Origin: Flavobacteriia bacterium
Lineage (GTDB): Bacteria > Bacteroidota > Bacteroidia > Flavobacteriales_D > Crocinitomicaceae
Assembly: GCA_947462925.1 (NCBI GenBank)
Contig: CANHQP010000001.1
Coordinates: 62,001 to 126,000, forward strand
Direction: 5' to 3'
Length of the DNA stretch: 64,000 bases
Part shown: positions 28,282 through 39,312 of the stretch, piece after piece
Position numbering within the stretch: position 1 is the stretch's first letter
Layout of the letters: every line of letters starts with the position of its first letter
Notes under the pieces: generated by a model
What the model was told of the DNA's origin: nothing
The model's input: only the letters and a program-made list of their open reading frames with translations
Database searches by the model: none
Made by a program: the position numbers and the translations under genes

Positions 28282-29447
28282 AATTGCTTGTGTTAATTGA
28301 TGATTATCCCAGTGATAAAAACCTTTATTCAAATGTTTTCGCGCATGCAAGAGTAAAGGAATACATCAAGCTTGGATACATTGTTGAAGTGGTAATTACA
28401 TCCAACTACAAATCAGTTGAAGATTATGTTTATGAAGATGTTAAAGTTTTTGGTTCAGCCAAAATAACTGATATTAAAAAGAAAATCACCGATTTCAAAC
28501 CAGATGCCATATTAGTCCATTTTGCCCTTGGCAGGATAATTAAGCATATTCTTACGAAAGATTCAAAAACACCTACCATTATTTGGGTTCATGGTTATGA
28601 GGCCTTGGGTTGGTATAGAAGACTTTTTAATTTTGATCCATTTGTACTTAAAACGTACTACAAACTTTTAAGTCTGATTTTCAGAAATACAATTCAACTT
28701 TATTTTTTTCGTCAATTAATAAAATTTGCGAACCAAAACAAAAATATTGATTTTGTTTTCGTTTCTGAATGGATGAAGGGAATTGCAGCTAAGGATTGTT
28801 TAATAAGAATAAAAAATTCTGAAATAATCGGAAACCCAATTGATGATTCACTTTTTTACTACCAAGAAAAAAATGAAAGCATGAGATTTAACATACTCAT
28901 GATACGCCCATTTAATTCAAAGAAATACGGTACAGATCTTGTCACAGAAGCACTCATTATACTGAAGAAAAATCCAATTTTTGAAAATTTAAACTTCACT
29001 ATAGTTGGCAAAGACGCAGAGAAAAGTAAACTATTTAGCCATTTCAAAGATGCCAAAAATGTTATGATAAAAGGAACTTTTTTAGATCAAAAATCAATTA
29101 AAGTATTACATGATCAAAATGGTGTTTTTTTAGCTATTTCAAGACAAGATGCACAAGGTGTTTCGATGTGCGAAGCTATGAGCAGTGGATTAGCTATTAT
29201 CAGTTCAAATAATACTGCCATACCCGAATTTATTCCTGATTATCAAGGTGGATTATTGTCAAACAATACCCCTTCCGATATTGCAAATAAAATTCTAGAA
29301 ATTGTTGAAAATAAAGCGCTCTTTCTTAAGCTTTCAAAACAAGGATCAGAATTTATTAGAAAAAAGGTAGGATTTGAATCGATAATAAATCAAGAATTAA
29401 ACGTTATTAATAAGTCAATTAAAAGAAATGATGCAAATATTATATAG
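28278..29447 (+). CDS. Glycosyltransferase family 4-like (1)
   Basis: 389 residues with a GT-B plan. The N-terminal half holds LVLIDDYPSDKNLYSN and ILVHFALGR; the C-terminal half has LMIRPFNSKKYGTDLVTEAL, FTIVGKDAEK and the nucleotide-sugar site GVFLAISRQDAQGVSMCEAMSSGLA with E-A-M-S-SG, as in family GT4 retaining enzymes. It overlaps wecB by 4 bp and the second FkbM gene by 20 bp. It most probably adds a sugar to a surface glycan; donor and acceptor are unknown. Confidence 0.87.
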   Translation: MKLLVLIDDYPSDKNLYSNVFAHARVKEYIKLGYIVEVVITSNYKSVEDYVYEDVKVFGSAKITDIKKKITDFKPDAILVHFALGRIIKHILTKDSKTPTIIWVHGYEALGWYRRLFNFDPFVLKTYYKLLSLIFRNTIQLYFFRQLIKFANQNKNIDFVFVSEWMKGIAAKDCLIRIKNSEIIGNPIDDSLFYYQEKNESMRFNILMIRPFNSKKYGTDLVTEALIILKKNPIFENLNFTIVGKDAEKSKLFSHFKDAKNVMIKGTFLDQKSIKVLHDQNGVFLAISRQDAQGVSMCEAMSSGLAIISSNNTAIPEFIPDYQGGLLSNNTPSDIANKILEIVENKALFLKLSKQGSEFIRKKVGFESIINQELNVINKSIKRNDANII

Positions 29448-30333
29448 AATTTTATATTCTCCTTTTATCAATTTAATTGCGAGAAATTTAAATAAAGGAC
29501 TTCATACACTTTTCCCTACTATTTTTAAATTGCCACCGTCAGGAATTATTAGATTGAGTTCAAAAGAGGTTTCGGTAAAAATTGCAACAAATCAATCCAA
29601 TTTCTTAACAAAAGAAGTTTTCTGGGAAGGCTTTGAGAATTTTGAATACACCAAAATTTTCATCAGTTTATCTAAAAAAGTAAATTCATTTTATGACATC
29701 GGTGCAAATATCGGATACTTTTCAATTTTGGCTGGAAAAGCAAATAGTAACATCGAAATTCATGCATTTGAACCATCAAAAGGACCTTTGTATTTCCTTA
29801 GAAAAAATTGTGAATTGAACAATCTTAAGAATGTAAAAATTTCATCTTTAGCACTTTCTGATAGAATTGGGAAAATTACTTTTTACGAAATTCAAAACGT
29901 TAAATATACTTACCTAAAGCACAATTTAGCTGGGGAAAGTAATACTGGGAGTAAGACATCAGGAAGAAACTATATGCCAATTGAAGTCGATACAATTCGA
30001 CTAGATGATTATTACTTGAATTCTAATTCAAACAATAAAATAGACTTAATCAAAATTGATACTGAAGGCACGGAAGATATTATTTTGGAGAATGCACATG
30101 AAATATTAACCAATCATCGACCTATCATTATTTGTGAAACACTGTTTGGTATGATTGAAGACAAATTAGATGCTTTGATGACAAAATATGATTATGAATT
30201 TTACAATCACACCGAAAATGGATTAGAAAAAGTATCAACTATTGTTAGATCAAAAGACAATGGTGTAATTAATTGCTTTTTTGTTCATCCTTCAAAAGCT
30301 CATTTAATCGAAGAATATATTTCAAAAAATTGA
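29428..30333 (+). CDS. FkbM family methyltransferase (2)
   Basis: 301 residues; two adjacent ATGs (29428 and 29431) are possible. SAM motif FYDIGANIGYFSILAGKAN, the acid loop IHAFEPSKGPLYFLRKN, and the FkbM signature IDLIKIDTEGTEDIILENA are present. It differs strongly from the first FkbM protein, so the two are probably not a recent duplication and may methylate different positions. It overlaps the glycosyltransferase by 20 bp and ends the cluster; about 230 bp follow before the desulfurase gene. Confidence 0.87.
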   Translation: MMQILYRILYSPFINLIARNLNKGLHTLFPTIFKLPPSGIIRLSSKEVSVKIATNQSNFLTKEVFWEGFENFEYTKIFISLSKKVNSFYDIGANIGYFSILAGKANSNIEIHAFEPSKGPLYFLRKNCELNNLKNVKISSLALSDRIGKITFYEIQNVKYTYLKHNLAGESNTGSKTSGRNYMPIEVDTIRLDDYYLNSNSNNKIDLIKIDTEGTEDIILENAHEILTNHRPIIICETLFGMIEDKLDALMTKYDYEFYNHTENGLEKVSTIVRSKDNGVINCFFVHPSKAHLIEEYISKN

Positions 30334-30534
30334 TTTTAATTTTTCAAAGCTTGTTTGTAATTTTCACTTTTTCAAATATTTTTAAATTGACTGAGTTTTT
30401 TGATTCAATTTAATATTCATTAATGGAAAAATGAAAGTCCTTTGAGATTGTCAATTGGAATCCTAAACCAAGACTCGGTTTAATTAATTTTAAATTGATT
30501 CGTTGTTTATTACACGATATTTTCCCTAAAATTT

Positions 30535-30542
30535 TAACTTTG
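30535..30542 (+). promoter_or_regulatory. -7 promoter box for cysteine desulfurase
   Basis: TAACTTTG matches TAnnTTTG, 20 bp before the ATG at 30563. It shows that the desulfurase is transcribed separately from the glycan genes upstream. Confidence 0.6.
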
Positions 30543-30562
30543 CAATTCAAAATATTTAGAAA

Positions 30563-31702
30563 ATGCGTGTATATCTCGACAATGCTGCAACAACTCCAAT
30601 AGCTCCTGAAGTATTTGAATGTATGATTCCATATCTACAAAATGAATTTGGAAACCCTTCATCTACACATTTTTATGGTCGTCAAGCTAAAGCTGTAATT
30701 GAGAATTCACGTAGATCAATTGCTAAACATTTAAACTGTAATCCCGCTGAAATAATCTTTACTTCTGGTGGAACCGAAGCGGACAATATGGCTTTGCACA
30801 CTTCAATTGAAGCCCTTGGAGTCAAAAGAATCATCACTTCAGCAATTGAACACCACGCAATTGGACATACCGCTGAGTATTTAGCAAAACATGAAAATGT
30901 AGAGCTTGTTCATGTGAAAATTGATTCAAAAGGAAACGTTGACTTAAATGACCTAGAAAATTTATTGCAAAAGGATATTAAAACATTGGTTTCGCTAATG
31001 CATGCTAACAATGAAATTTCTACTTTGTTGCCTTTGGATAAAGTCTCTGCACTTTGCAAAAAATACAATGCATATTTTCACTCCGATACAGTACAAACAA
31101 TGGGACACTATCAATTTGACTTGCAAAAGACTCCGATTGATTTCCTTACATGTGCTGCTCACAAATTTCATGGACCAAAGGGAATTGGTTTTCTATTCGT
31201 GAATAAAATGCTAAAAGTGGAAGCTTTGATTCATGGTGGTGCCCAAGAAAGAGGTTTAAGAGGTGGAACAGAAAATTTATACGGTATTGCAGGATTAGCC
31301 AAAGCAATGGATTTAGCGTATGAAGACGTTATTGGTCATCAAAATCATGTTCAAGCATTGAAAAGTCACATGATTGAATCGTTGCATCAACATTTTGATG
31401 ATATCTATTTTCACGGTGAAACAAATCCTGAAAAAAGTCTTTACACAGTCTTGAATTGTAGTTTTCCTAAAACTGACAAGGCAGGAATGCTACTTTTTAC
31501 TTTGGATTTAAAAGGCATCGCTTGTAGCGGCGGAAGCGCTTGTTCTTCAGGTGCTGTCAAAGGTTCTCATGTATTAGAAGGAATCAAGGCTGATGGAACA
31601 AGGCCAAACTTGAGATTTTCTTTTTCAAGATACACTACCAAAGCAGAAATCGATTATGCTGTTGAACAGTTAGTTACCGTTTTCAGTAAAACGCTTGTTT
31701 AA
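30563..31702 (+). CDS. Cysteine desulfurase
   Basis: 379-residue PLP enzyme that moves sulfur from L-cysteine to scaffold proteins or tRNA thiolases. Key sites: YLDNAATTPIAPEV, SGGTEADNMALH, DTVQTMGHYQFDL, the PLP lysine in AAHKFHGPKGIGFLF and the persulfide cysteine in GGSACSSGAVKGS. The order and size match IscS/NifS class I desulfurases. It has a promoter box of its own and is translationally linked to a glycosyltransferase 2 bp downstream, an unexpected partner. No iscU-like or tRNA-thiolase gene is seen next to it. A housekeeping Fe-S/thiolation role is likely. Confidence 0.93.
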   Translation: MRVYLDNAATTPIAPEVFECMIPYLQNEFGNPSSTHFYGRQAKAVIENSRRSIAKHLNCNPAEIIFTSGGTEADNMALHTSIEALGVKRIITSAIEHHAIGHTAEYLAKHENVELVHVKIDSKGNVDLNDLENLLQKDIKTLVSLMHANNEISTLLPLDKVSALCKKYNAYFHSDTVQTMGHYQFDLQKTPIDFLTCAAHKFHGPKGIGFLFVNKMLKVEALIHGGAQERGLRGGTENLYGIAGLAKAMDLAYEDVIGHQNHVQALKSHMIESLHQHFDDIYFHGETNPEKSLYTVLNCSFPKTDKAGMLLFTLDLKGIACSGGSACSSGAVKGSHVLEGIKADGTRPNLRFSFSRYTTKAEIDYAVEQLVTVFSKTLV

Positions 31703-31704
31703 TT

Positions 31705-32832
31705 TTGGATAAAAAACTTCACATTCTTTTTCTAAGCTCTTGGTATCCTACTGAAAGCAAGCCATTCTTAGGGAATTTTGTGAAAAGACATATCGAACTT
31801 GTTTCCAAAAATCATTTCGTTACTGTATTGGATTTGCAATCAGACACTTTAGTTTCTAGTATTCAAATAACGCAGACATCGATTGAAAATCTGACTGAAA
31901 TAATTGTTAAATACCCCAAAGGTTTAAATCCAGTTAAACAATGGTTCAATGCGAAAAAAGCTTTTAAAACTGGTGTTGAATCAATTCAAAATGTGGATAT
32001 TATCCATGGAAATGTAATCTTATCGAAGGGCTTGCAATTTGTTTGGGCGAAAAAATATTTTCAAAAACCTTTAGTGGTCACTGAACATGCTTCCTATTTC
32101 AGTAAACAAAAATCTCAATCATGGAATTGGCGGGAAAAATTAATCTTAAAGTCTGTCATAAAAAATACAACTGTTTTTACTGCTGTTTCTACATTTCTAA
32201 AAACTGAAATCCAGCAATCTTTTACAGATTTGAAAATTGAGATTTTACCAAATGTAATAGACGATTCCATTTTCACTTTAAAGGAAAAATCGCAAAATTC
32301 AACAATTAAATTTATCCACGTTTCAACTTTGGATGAACGTTATAAAAATGTTTCTGGAATTATTGAAGCTTGTTCCATTTTAAAGAAGCAAGGAAAAAGC
32401 AATTTCGAATTGGAAATTATTTCAGATGAAAATTTTGAAGCACTACAAAAAAAAGCATCCAAGCTGTCACTAGAGAATATTATTGCATTTTCAGGACCAT
32501 TGCAACCTACTGAAATAGCGGAGAAAATGCAACTTTCGGATGCTTTGATACTTTTTTCAAACTATGAAACTTTTTCGTGCGTCATTGCAGAATCCTGGGC
32601 AACAGGAACGCCAGTAATTTCAACGAATGTAGGTATTGCAAATCATATGACAGATAATTTAGGAATTCAAGTTTCTAAAAACGATACTGCTTCACTAGCG
32701 AGTGCAATGACACAGTTCTTAGATAAAAAAGTGACATTTAATTCACGAGAATTAAAAAACGCTTCTTTGGAATATTCTTCAAGTCAAGTGCTGAAATCGA
32801 TTGAGGAAATCTATTCGCTGGCACAAAATTGA
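31705..32832 (+). CDS. Glycosyltransferase family 4-like (2), TTG start
   Basis: 375 residues. Sequence begins DKKLHILFLSSWYPTESKPF and has no ATG near the start, so the TTG at 31705, 2 bp after the desulfurase stop, is the only sensible start. The GT-B fold has FLGNFVKRHIEL, VVTEHASYF and the nucleotide-sugar site LFSNYETFSCVIAESWATG. It is likely translated by coupling to the desulfurase gene. Probably cytoplasmic or peripheral to the inner membrane; the sugar is not identifiable. Confidence 0.83.
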   Translation: MDKKLHILFLSSWYPTESKPFLGNFVKRHIELVSKNHFVTVLDLQSDTLVSSIQITQTSIENLTEIIVKYPKGLNPVKQWFNAKKAFKTGVESIQNVDIIHGNVILSKGLQFVWAKKYFQKPLVVTEHASYFSKQKSQSWNWREKLILKSVIKNTTVFTAVSTFLKTEIQQSFTDLKIEILPNVIDDSIFTLKEKSQNSTIKFIHVSTLDERYKNVSGIIEACSILKKQGKSNFELEIISDENFEALQKKASKLSLENIIAFSGPLQPTEIAEKMQLSDALILFSNYETFSCVIAESWATGTPVISTNVGIANHMTDNLGIQVSKNDTASLASAMTQFLDKKVTFNSRELKNASLEYSSSQVLKSIEEIYSLAQN

Positions 32833-32885
32833 ATTGAAAGTTCATAACTATCCTTTTGGTTGAAAAAATAATGCAAAAAACATAG

Positions 32886-34553
<1,668 letters not shown>

Positions 34554-34555
34554 AA

Positions 34556-36526
34556 ATGGATAGAAATACGATTTTAGGTCTTGGACTTATTGGTGCTATT
34601 TTGGTGACTTTCACCTTAATCAATAAGCCTACAGAACCTACCAAAGAGGAACTTGCGAAGCAAAAAAAGGAAATCAAAGCGGCAATCAAAGACGCTAAAG
34701 ATAAAGACACTTCCAAAGTTGTTGCTAAAATTGACGAAAAAACTGCCAAGATTTTAGTTCCAAAATTGGATAAAAATAAAGTGCAAATTAAAGATGCTAA
34801 AGGTGCTCTGGTTTTTACAAATACTATCACAAAAAAAGATACATCTATAGCTGAAAATGTTCAAGAAGTTCCTGCTACAAATGAAGTAGTTAAAGGAGAA
34901 ATCATTCGACTTGAAACCAATAAATTAGCTTTTGAATTCTCTACAAAAGGTGGTATTTTGGCTGCGGTTTATTTGAAGGAATTTCAATCCTATACAGACT
35001 TTGCTTCCAAAAGTAAAAAGTGGGTTCCATTGAAATTATTCGGTGAAAATGATGCTGTGAATGAATTGAGTTTCCCATTAGAAGGAAAACAATTTTCAAC
35101 TGGAAATCAACTTTTTAGTGTCGTTGATTCATCTAAAAATGGAATTACATTTGAACTAAAAACAACCAACGACCAATCTATTCAATTTGTTTATTCTTTG
35201 AAACCAAATGCATATGACATGGATTTTGAAGTGAAATTGAAAGGTTTCGCAGGAAAAGTAAATCCAAAAAATGTCATGTTGAATTGGAATGCTGATTTGA
35301 AAAAATCAGAAAGACTTTTGAACGCGCAAAGATTGGTTTCAACAGTTTGCTTCAAATATAAAAACGAAGACCATGATTGGTTGAGCGAAGCAACAGATGA
35401 CGAAGAAAAAATGGAACAAACGGTTGAGTGGATTGCTTTCAAACAAAGTTATTTCAGTTCAATTATGAAACCAGTTGCTGGTTTTGATAAAGCTGGTTCA
35501 AGTTTGAAGATCAAAAAATTCAGTGAAACAGAAGACAGAAATCATTCACATATCAAAAGATACGAGGCTTCTATGAATTTAGCTTTTACAAATACTGGAG
35601 ATGCGAGTGCAAAAATAAACTGGTTTTTCGGACCAAATGATTACGAAGTGCTAAAATCTTACAACTCAAATTATGAGGACATCATCAATTATGGTTGGGG
35701 ATTGTTTAGATGGATTAATATTTATGCAATTCAACCTTTATTCAACTTATTGGCTGGTTCAGGTTTAGGATTTGGTATTGTTATTTTGTTGGTAACATTA
35801 ATTATCAAGTTGTTCTTGATGCCAATCCAATGGAAAATGTATGTCTCTTCAGCTAAAATGAGAATTTTAAAACCTGAGGTTGATGAATTAAATGCCAAAT
35901 TTCCAAATAAAGAAGATGCAATGAAAAAGCAAATGGAAATGATGTCCTTGTATCGTACAAGTGGCGCTTCTCCCCTAGCTGGCTGCGTTCCAATGTTAAT
36001 TCAAATGCCAATTTTATTAGCGGTTTTCCGTTTCTTCCCAGCAGCTTTTGAATTGAGACAAAAACCATTTTTATGGGCAGAGGATTTATCATCATACGAT
36101 TCAGTTTATGATTTTGGAACCTATTTACCACTTTATGGTGATCATATTTCTCTTTTCACTCTGTTGATGGCTGTTACAACATTAGTTTATACCTATGTAA
36201 ATAGCGGAAATATGCAACAACCAACTCAACCAGGAATGCCAAATATGAAAGTGATTATGTATATTTTCCCATTCATGATGATTTTCTTCTTTAACAATTA
36301 TTCTTCTGGATTGAGTTATTATTACTTCATTTCAACTTTAATTTCAATATTAATAATGTTGGCAATTAAACAATTCTTTGTGGATGAAGATAAATTGAAA
36401 GAGAAAATGGCAGCAAGAAAAGCGGCTGCAACAAGCGGAAATTCTGGTGTGAAAAAGAAATCTAAGTTTCAAGAAAGATTAGAACAAATGCAAAAAGCAC
36501 AACTTGAGGCGAAAAAGAAAAAATAA
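34556..36526 (+). CDS. yidC: Membrane protein insertase YidC
   Basis: 656 residues; inserts inner membrane proteins, with or without SecYEG. The N-terminal membrane helix (ILGLGLIGAILVTFTLI) precedes a large periplasmic domain (about 100-360) typical of Gram-negative YidC. The C-terminal 60-kDa insertase core begins after LKSYNSNYEDIINYGWG and contains the five-helix region with LLVTLIIKLFLMPIQWKMYVS, ASPLAGCVPMLIQMPILLAV and LLMAVTTLVYTYVN. The lysine-rich tail (KFQERLEQMQKAQLEAKKKK) may contact the ribosome. A strong terminator follows. Confidence 0.96.
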   Translation: MDRNTILGLGLIGAILVTFTLINKPTEPTKEELAKQKKEIKAAIKDAKDKDTSKVVAKIDEKTAKILVPKLDKNKVQIKDAKGALVFTNTITKKDTSIAENVQEVPATNEVVKGEIIRLETNKLAFEFSTKGGILAAVYLKEFQSYTDFASKSKKWVPLKLFGENDAVNELSFPLEGKQFSTGNQLFSVVDSSKNGITFELKTTNDQSIQFVYSLKPNAYDMDFEVKLKGFAGKVNPKNVMLNWNADLKKSERLLNAQRLVSTVCFKYKNEDHDWLSEATDDEEKMEQTVEWIAFKQSYFSSIMKPVAGFDKAGSSLKIKKFSETEDRNHSHIKRYEASMNLAFTNTGDASAKINWFFGPNDYEVLKSYNSNYEDIINYGWGLFRWINIYAIQPLFNLLAGSGLGFGIVILLVTLIIKLFLMPIQWKMYVSSAKMRILKPEVDELNAKFPNKEDAMKKQMEMMSLYRTSGASPLAGCVPMLIQMPILLAVFRFFPAAFELRQKPFLWAEDLSSYDSVYDFGTYLPLYGDHISLFTLLMAVTTLVYTYVNSGNMQQPTQPGMPNMKVIMYIFPFMMIFFFNNYSSGLSYYYFISTLISILIMLAIKQFFVDEDKLKEKMAARKAAATSGNSGVKKKSKFQERLEQMQKAQLEAKKKK

Positions 36527-36543
36527 TTTTCCCCATATTTTTT

Positions 36544-36577
36544 AAAAAGGTTTACTGGAAACGGTAAACCTTTTTGC
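36544..36577 (+). terminator. Rho-independent terminator of pyrG-yidC
   Basis: Perfect 12-bp stem AAAAAGGTTTAC / GTAAACCTTTTT (36544-36555 with 36564-36575) and an 8-nt loop, ending in T. It starts 18 bp after the yidC stop. Confidence 0.88.
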
Positions 36578-36637
36578 TATCTTTAAGAATCGAAAAGAAT
36601 TTTTTTCAAAATTAATCTATTTTCAAATTAATTATTT

Positions 36638-37537
36638 ATGTTCAAATATCTGATTTTATTAGGTTTAGTATTTCTCGCTGCTTGCTCTCAGAATAAAACC
36701 AAAGTTGAGCCTGAAAAGAAAAACACAAATACTTTAAAAGAGAACATATTTAATCCTTTGTATGTCACTGCGCTTTTTGATTCACCCAATAATTTTGGCC
36801 CAATTTGGAATACTGATGTTATACTTGCGCTGAAATTAAAAAAAGTGAGTCTTTATGTAAAAGGTGGCAGATACAAGAACAACATGTCTGAAAAACTGAC
36901 TTACTCTTTCAATGCAGCTGGTAAAGCAATAGATTTCAATCATTTTCTTTATAATAATTCAACATCTCCTTTCTCAAATTCAGGATTTACTTATGATTCA
37001 AAAGGATTCTTAGAAAAAATTGATGTTTTTAAATACATGGAATTTGGAAATGTACCTCCTATTTTTATTCGAAAGGATTCTGCCAAAACAGTGGTAATTA
37101 CATCTAAAAACAACAATAATTTTGATTCATTGATATTTTATCCGACGATAGAAAATCCAAAACTAATCGTTGAAATTGTAAATCATAAAGTTAATTCGGC
37201 CGAATTTTTGCTCGAAAAAGGCACCAGTCTTGAAGAAATTCAAGCACTCGCAAAAACCTTGGATTCAACCTTGAAAATTTTTGCGCTTTCCGAAAAATCA
37301 GTCACTTATTTAGAAAATGATTTACCTATTGAAAGCTATCGATTAGGAATGAATTGGAATAAACAGGAAAAATCAAAATCTTGGGAGTACAATGAAAATC
37401 AACAACTTATTGGATTCTCTGAACGTCTTCACGGTACACTGATTAAGAATATTGTAATATATTACGATGACGATAATTTACCTACTGAACTAGTCATTGA
37501 CCGAAAAAGATTTATATTCTATTCCTCCACAAAATAA
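36638..37537 (+). CDS. Lipoprotein of unknown function
   Basis: 299 residues with a lipoprotein signal (MFKYLILLGLVFLAACSQNK, Cys at 17). After the linker the mature part has RHS-like or repeat-style beta turns (YSFNAAGKAIDF, YDSKGFLEKIDVF, YNENQQLIGFSE), spaced like YD-type repeats. No catalytic motif is seen. It shares one base with the next gene (TAATG), so the two are an operon; the downstream gene codes for a DUF4268 protein. Envelope location is inferred; family not identified. Confidence 0.7.
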   Translation: MFKYLILLGLVFLAACSQNKTKVEPEKKNTNTLKENIFNPLYVTALFDSPNNFGPIWNTDVILALKLKKVSLYVKGGRYKNNMSEKLTYSFNAAGKAIDFNHFLYNNSTSPFSNSGFTYDSKGFLEKIDVFKYMEFGNVPPIFIRKDSAKTVVITSKNNNNFDSLIFYPTIENPKLIVEIVNHKVNSAEFLLEKGTSLEEIQALAKTLDSTLKIFALSEKSVTYLENDLPIESYRLGMNWNKQEKSKSWEYNENQQLIGFSERLHGTLIKNIVIYYDDDNLPTELVIDRKRFIFYSSTK

Positions 37538-38001
37538 TGCTATCTAAACAAGAACTAAAGGATAAAAACATCCAATTTTGGACAGATTTTAAATCTTACA
37601 TGTCGAAACATCGATCGTCTAATGGCAGAAAAATCAATTGGATAAACTACCCTACTGATGTGAAATTTATCTTTCTTAGATTAGAAGTTGATAAATTTGG
37701 TGCAAGAGTTTGTTTTGACATCCAAGCTAAAGATCAATCAATTCGAGAAATTGTTTGGGAACAAATGGAAGAGCTCAAAAAAGTGATGGAAAGTAACATG
37801 GGAGTTGATGGAATTTGGATTTCTAATTACAGCACTGCAGAAATAGCTTCATTTGGTAGAATAAAATGGGAATTAGAAAATGTAAACTATTTCAAGGAAT
37901 CAGATCAAATGGCAATATTCGAATTCTTAGAGGAGAAATTAGTCGCCTTCGATCAATTCTACCAAGATTTCAAGGACATCATCATCTTGTTAGTCAAATA
38001 A
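37537..38001 (+). CDS. DUF4268 domain protein
   Basis: 154 residues, no signal peptide, so cytoplasmic. It starts on the last base of the lipoprotein stop (TAATG). The sequence NIQFWTDFKSYMSKH and INWINYPTDVKFIFLRLEVD, with RVCFDIQAKDQSIREIVWEQ, corresponds to the DUF4268 family, which is also found fused to or beside restriction-like nucleases. Here there is no nuclease partner in view, and the gene is paired with a lipoprotein. Function unknown. Confidence 0.75.
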   Translation: MLSKQELKDKNIQFWTDFKSYMSKHRSSNGRKINWINYPTDVKFIFLRLEVDKFGARVCFDIQAKDQSIREIVWEQMEELKKVMESNMGVDGIWISNYSTAEIASFGRIKWELENVNYFKESDQMAIFEFLEEKLVAFDQFYQDFKDIIILLVK

Positions 38002-38060
38002 GTAATTTTCCATTTAACATTATTTTACCGCTCGTTTTCTAAAATCTGCCAATATTCTTT

Positions 38061-38068
38061 TAACTTTG
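38061..38068 (+). promoter_or_regulatory. -7 promoter box, near-leaderless gene
   Basis: TAACTTTG matches TAnnTTTG and ends only 5 bp before the ATG at 38074, so the message would be leaderless or nearly so. Confidence 0.5.
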
Positions 38069-38073
38069 TAACT

Positions 38074-38880
38074 ATGTCAAAATATATTTTAACTTTAGTT
38101 TCACTTGGATTGTCTTTCGTTTCAATAAGTCAGGTGGTAATTTTAAACGAAGATTTTCAATCTGGCTTTCCTTCAACTTGGTCGATGGTAGACGTTGATC
38201 AACAAGTTCCAAATAGTGCTGTTGCAGAGTATGTAAATCCTTGGATTATCAAGGCAGATCCAGAAAACACAGCTGATTCCGTTGTAAGTTCTACCTCCTT
38301 TTACGAACCTGTAGGTCAAGCAAATAAATGGTTAATCACGCCTGCAATCACCTTAGGGGATTATGGAAATTACTTATCTTGGCAAGCAAAATCTCATGAT
38401 CCATCTTATCCTGAAAATTATAAAGTTTTAATTTCGACCTCAAATCAAGTAGCCGATTTTACAGATACAGTAAGATTAATTGTGCTTGAAAATCCAGAAT
38501 GGACAACACGTGAGATAGAATTAAGCGATCTAGGATTTAATGGCCAAACAGTTTATTTGGCATTCGTTAATAATACTAACGACGGTTATAAATTGTATTT
38601 GGATGATATTAATGTGAGAAAAAATGATCCAGTTGGAATTCAAGAATTGACTGACGTGCAAATTCAAGTTTATCCAAATCCGACAACTGGAAATATCAAA
38701 ATAAACTGTGACAAAGAAATCAATCAAGTTTCTATCTTTTCTTTAGAAGGAAAACTAATGAATGAATTCAATTATAATAATGGAGATCAAATAGATTTAT
38801 CCAATTTAAATTCAGGTATTTATTTATTGAGAATAGAAATCGCTGGTAGTATCAAAACAATTAGAATAACTAAAAAGTAA
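38074..38880 (+). CDS. Secreted choice-of-anchor J protein with T9SS type A tail
   Basis: 268 residues. Signal peptide (YILTLVSLGLSFVSIS), then a choice-of-anchor J/cleaved-adhesin domain (about 20-190: ILNEDFQSGFPSTWSMVDVD, ANKWLITPAITLGDYGNYL, LYLDDINVRKND). The last 75 residues are a T9SS type A domain (IQVYPNPTTGNIKI, QVSIFSLEGKLMNEF, SGIYLLRIEIAG). In this phylum such proteins are usually surface adhesins or enzymes with binding modules. Here the domain stands alone, so binding to a carbohydrate or protein is likely. Confidence 0.87.
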   Translation: MSKYILTLVSLGLSFVSISQVVILNEDFQSGFPSTWSMVDVDQQVPNSAVAEYVNPWIIKADPENTADSVVSSTSFYEPVGQANKWLITPAITLGDYGNYLSWQAKSHDPSYPENYKVLISTSNQVADFTDTVRLIVLENPEWTTREIELSDLGFNGQTVYLAFVNNTNDGYKLYLDDINVRKNDPVGIQELTDVQIQVYPNPTTGNIKINCDKEINQVSIFSLEGKLMNEFNYNNGDQIDLSNLNSGIYLLRIEIAGSIKTIRITKK

Positions 38881-38886
38881 TTCGTT

Positions 38887-39306
38887 CTAAGGCTCAGGGA
38901 TTGGTATTAATTCTAGTGAGTATTCGTAATTAGAAATTGGTTTCAAAATAATTTTCTCTTCCGAAAGCATTTTTAATTCAAAAATCCAGCGTTTATTATC
39001 AAAGTCAAAATGGACTTTGTCAAAATTTTCAGAAACAGAAAAGGTTCCTTTTTGACCAATTTCGTCACCCAACGTATTCATTTTCTGCATGTAAAAATTT
39101 CCAGACTTGTGGAAAATCAAAATTTCTTTGTATTTGTAGCTAATTGGCGAGAAATCTTTTCCGTCCTTGTACTTATGTACTACCATCCAAACCTTTGAAG
39201 TATTGCTGTGAAAAACAAAAGACTGATCTATAGTTATCATCTGATTATCTGAAACGCAGGCATTCAGCAGCAAGATCAAGACGAATAATTTTCCAAGCTT
39301 ATTCAT
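38887..39306 (-). CDS. Small lipoprotein (1)
   Basis: 139 residues with a lipobox (LLNACVSD at about residue 17). The mature part is beta-strand-like with alternating hydrophobics. It resembles small Bacteroidota lipocalin-like or DUF domains, but no family is certain. 6 bp downstream of the next lipoprotein gene and transcribed with it. Confidence 0.7.
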   Translation of the reverse strand: MNKLGKLFVLILLLNACVSDNQMITIDQSFVFHSNTSKVWMVVHKYKDGKDFSPISYKYKEILIFHKSGNFYMQKMNTLGDEIGQKGTFSVSENFDKVHFDFDNKRWIFELKMLSEEKIILKPISNYEYSLELIPIPEP

Positions 39307-39312
39307 GCAATT

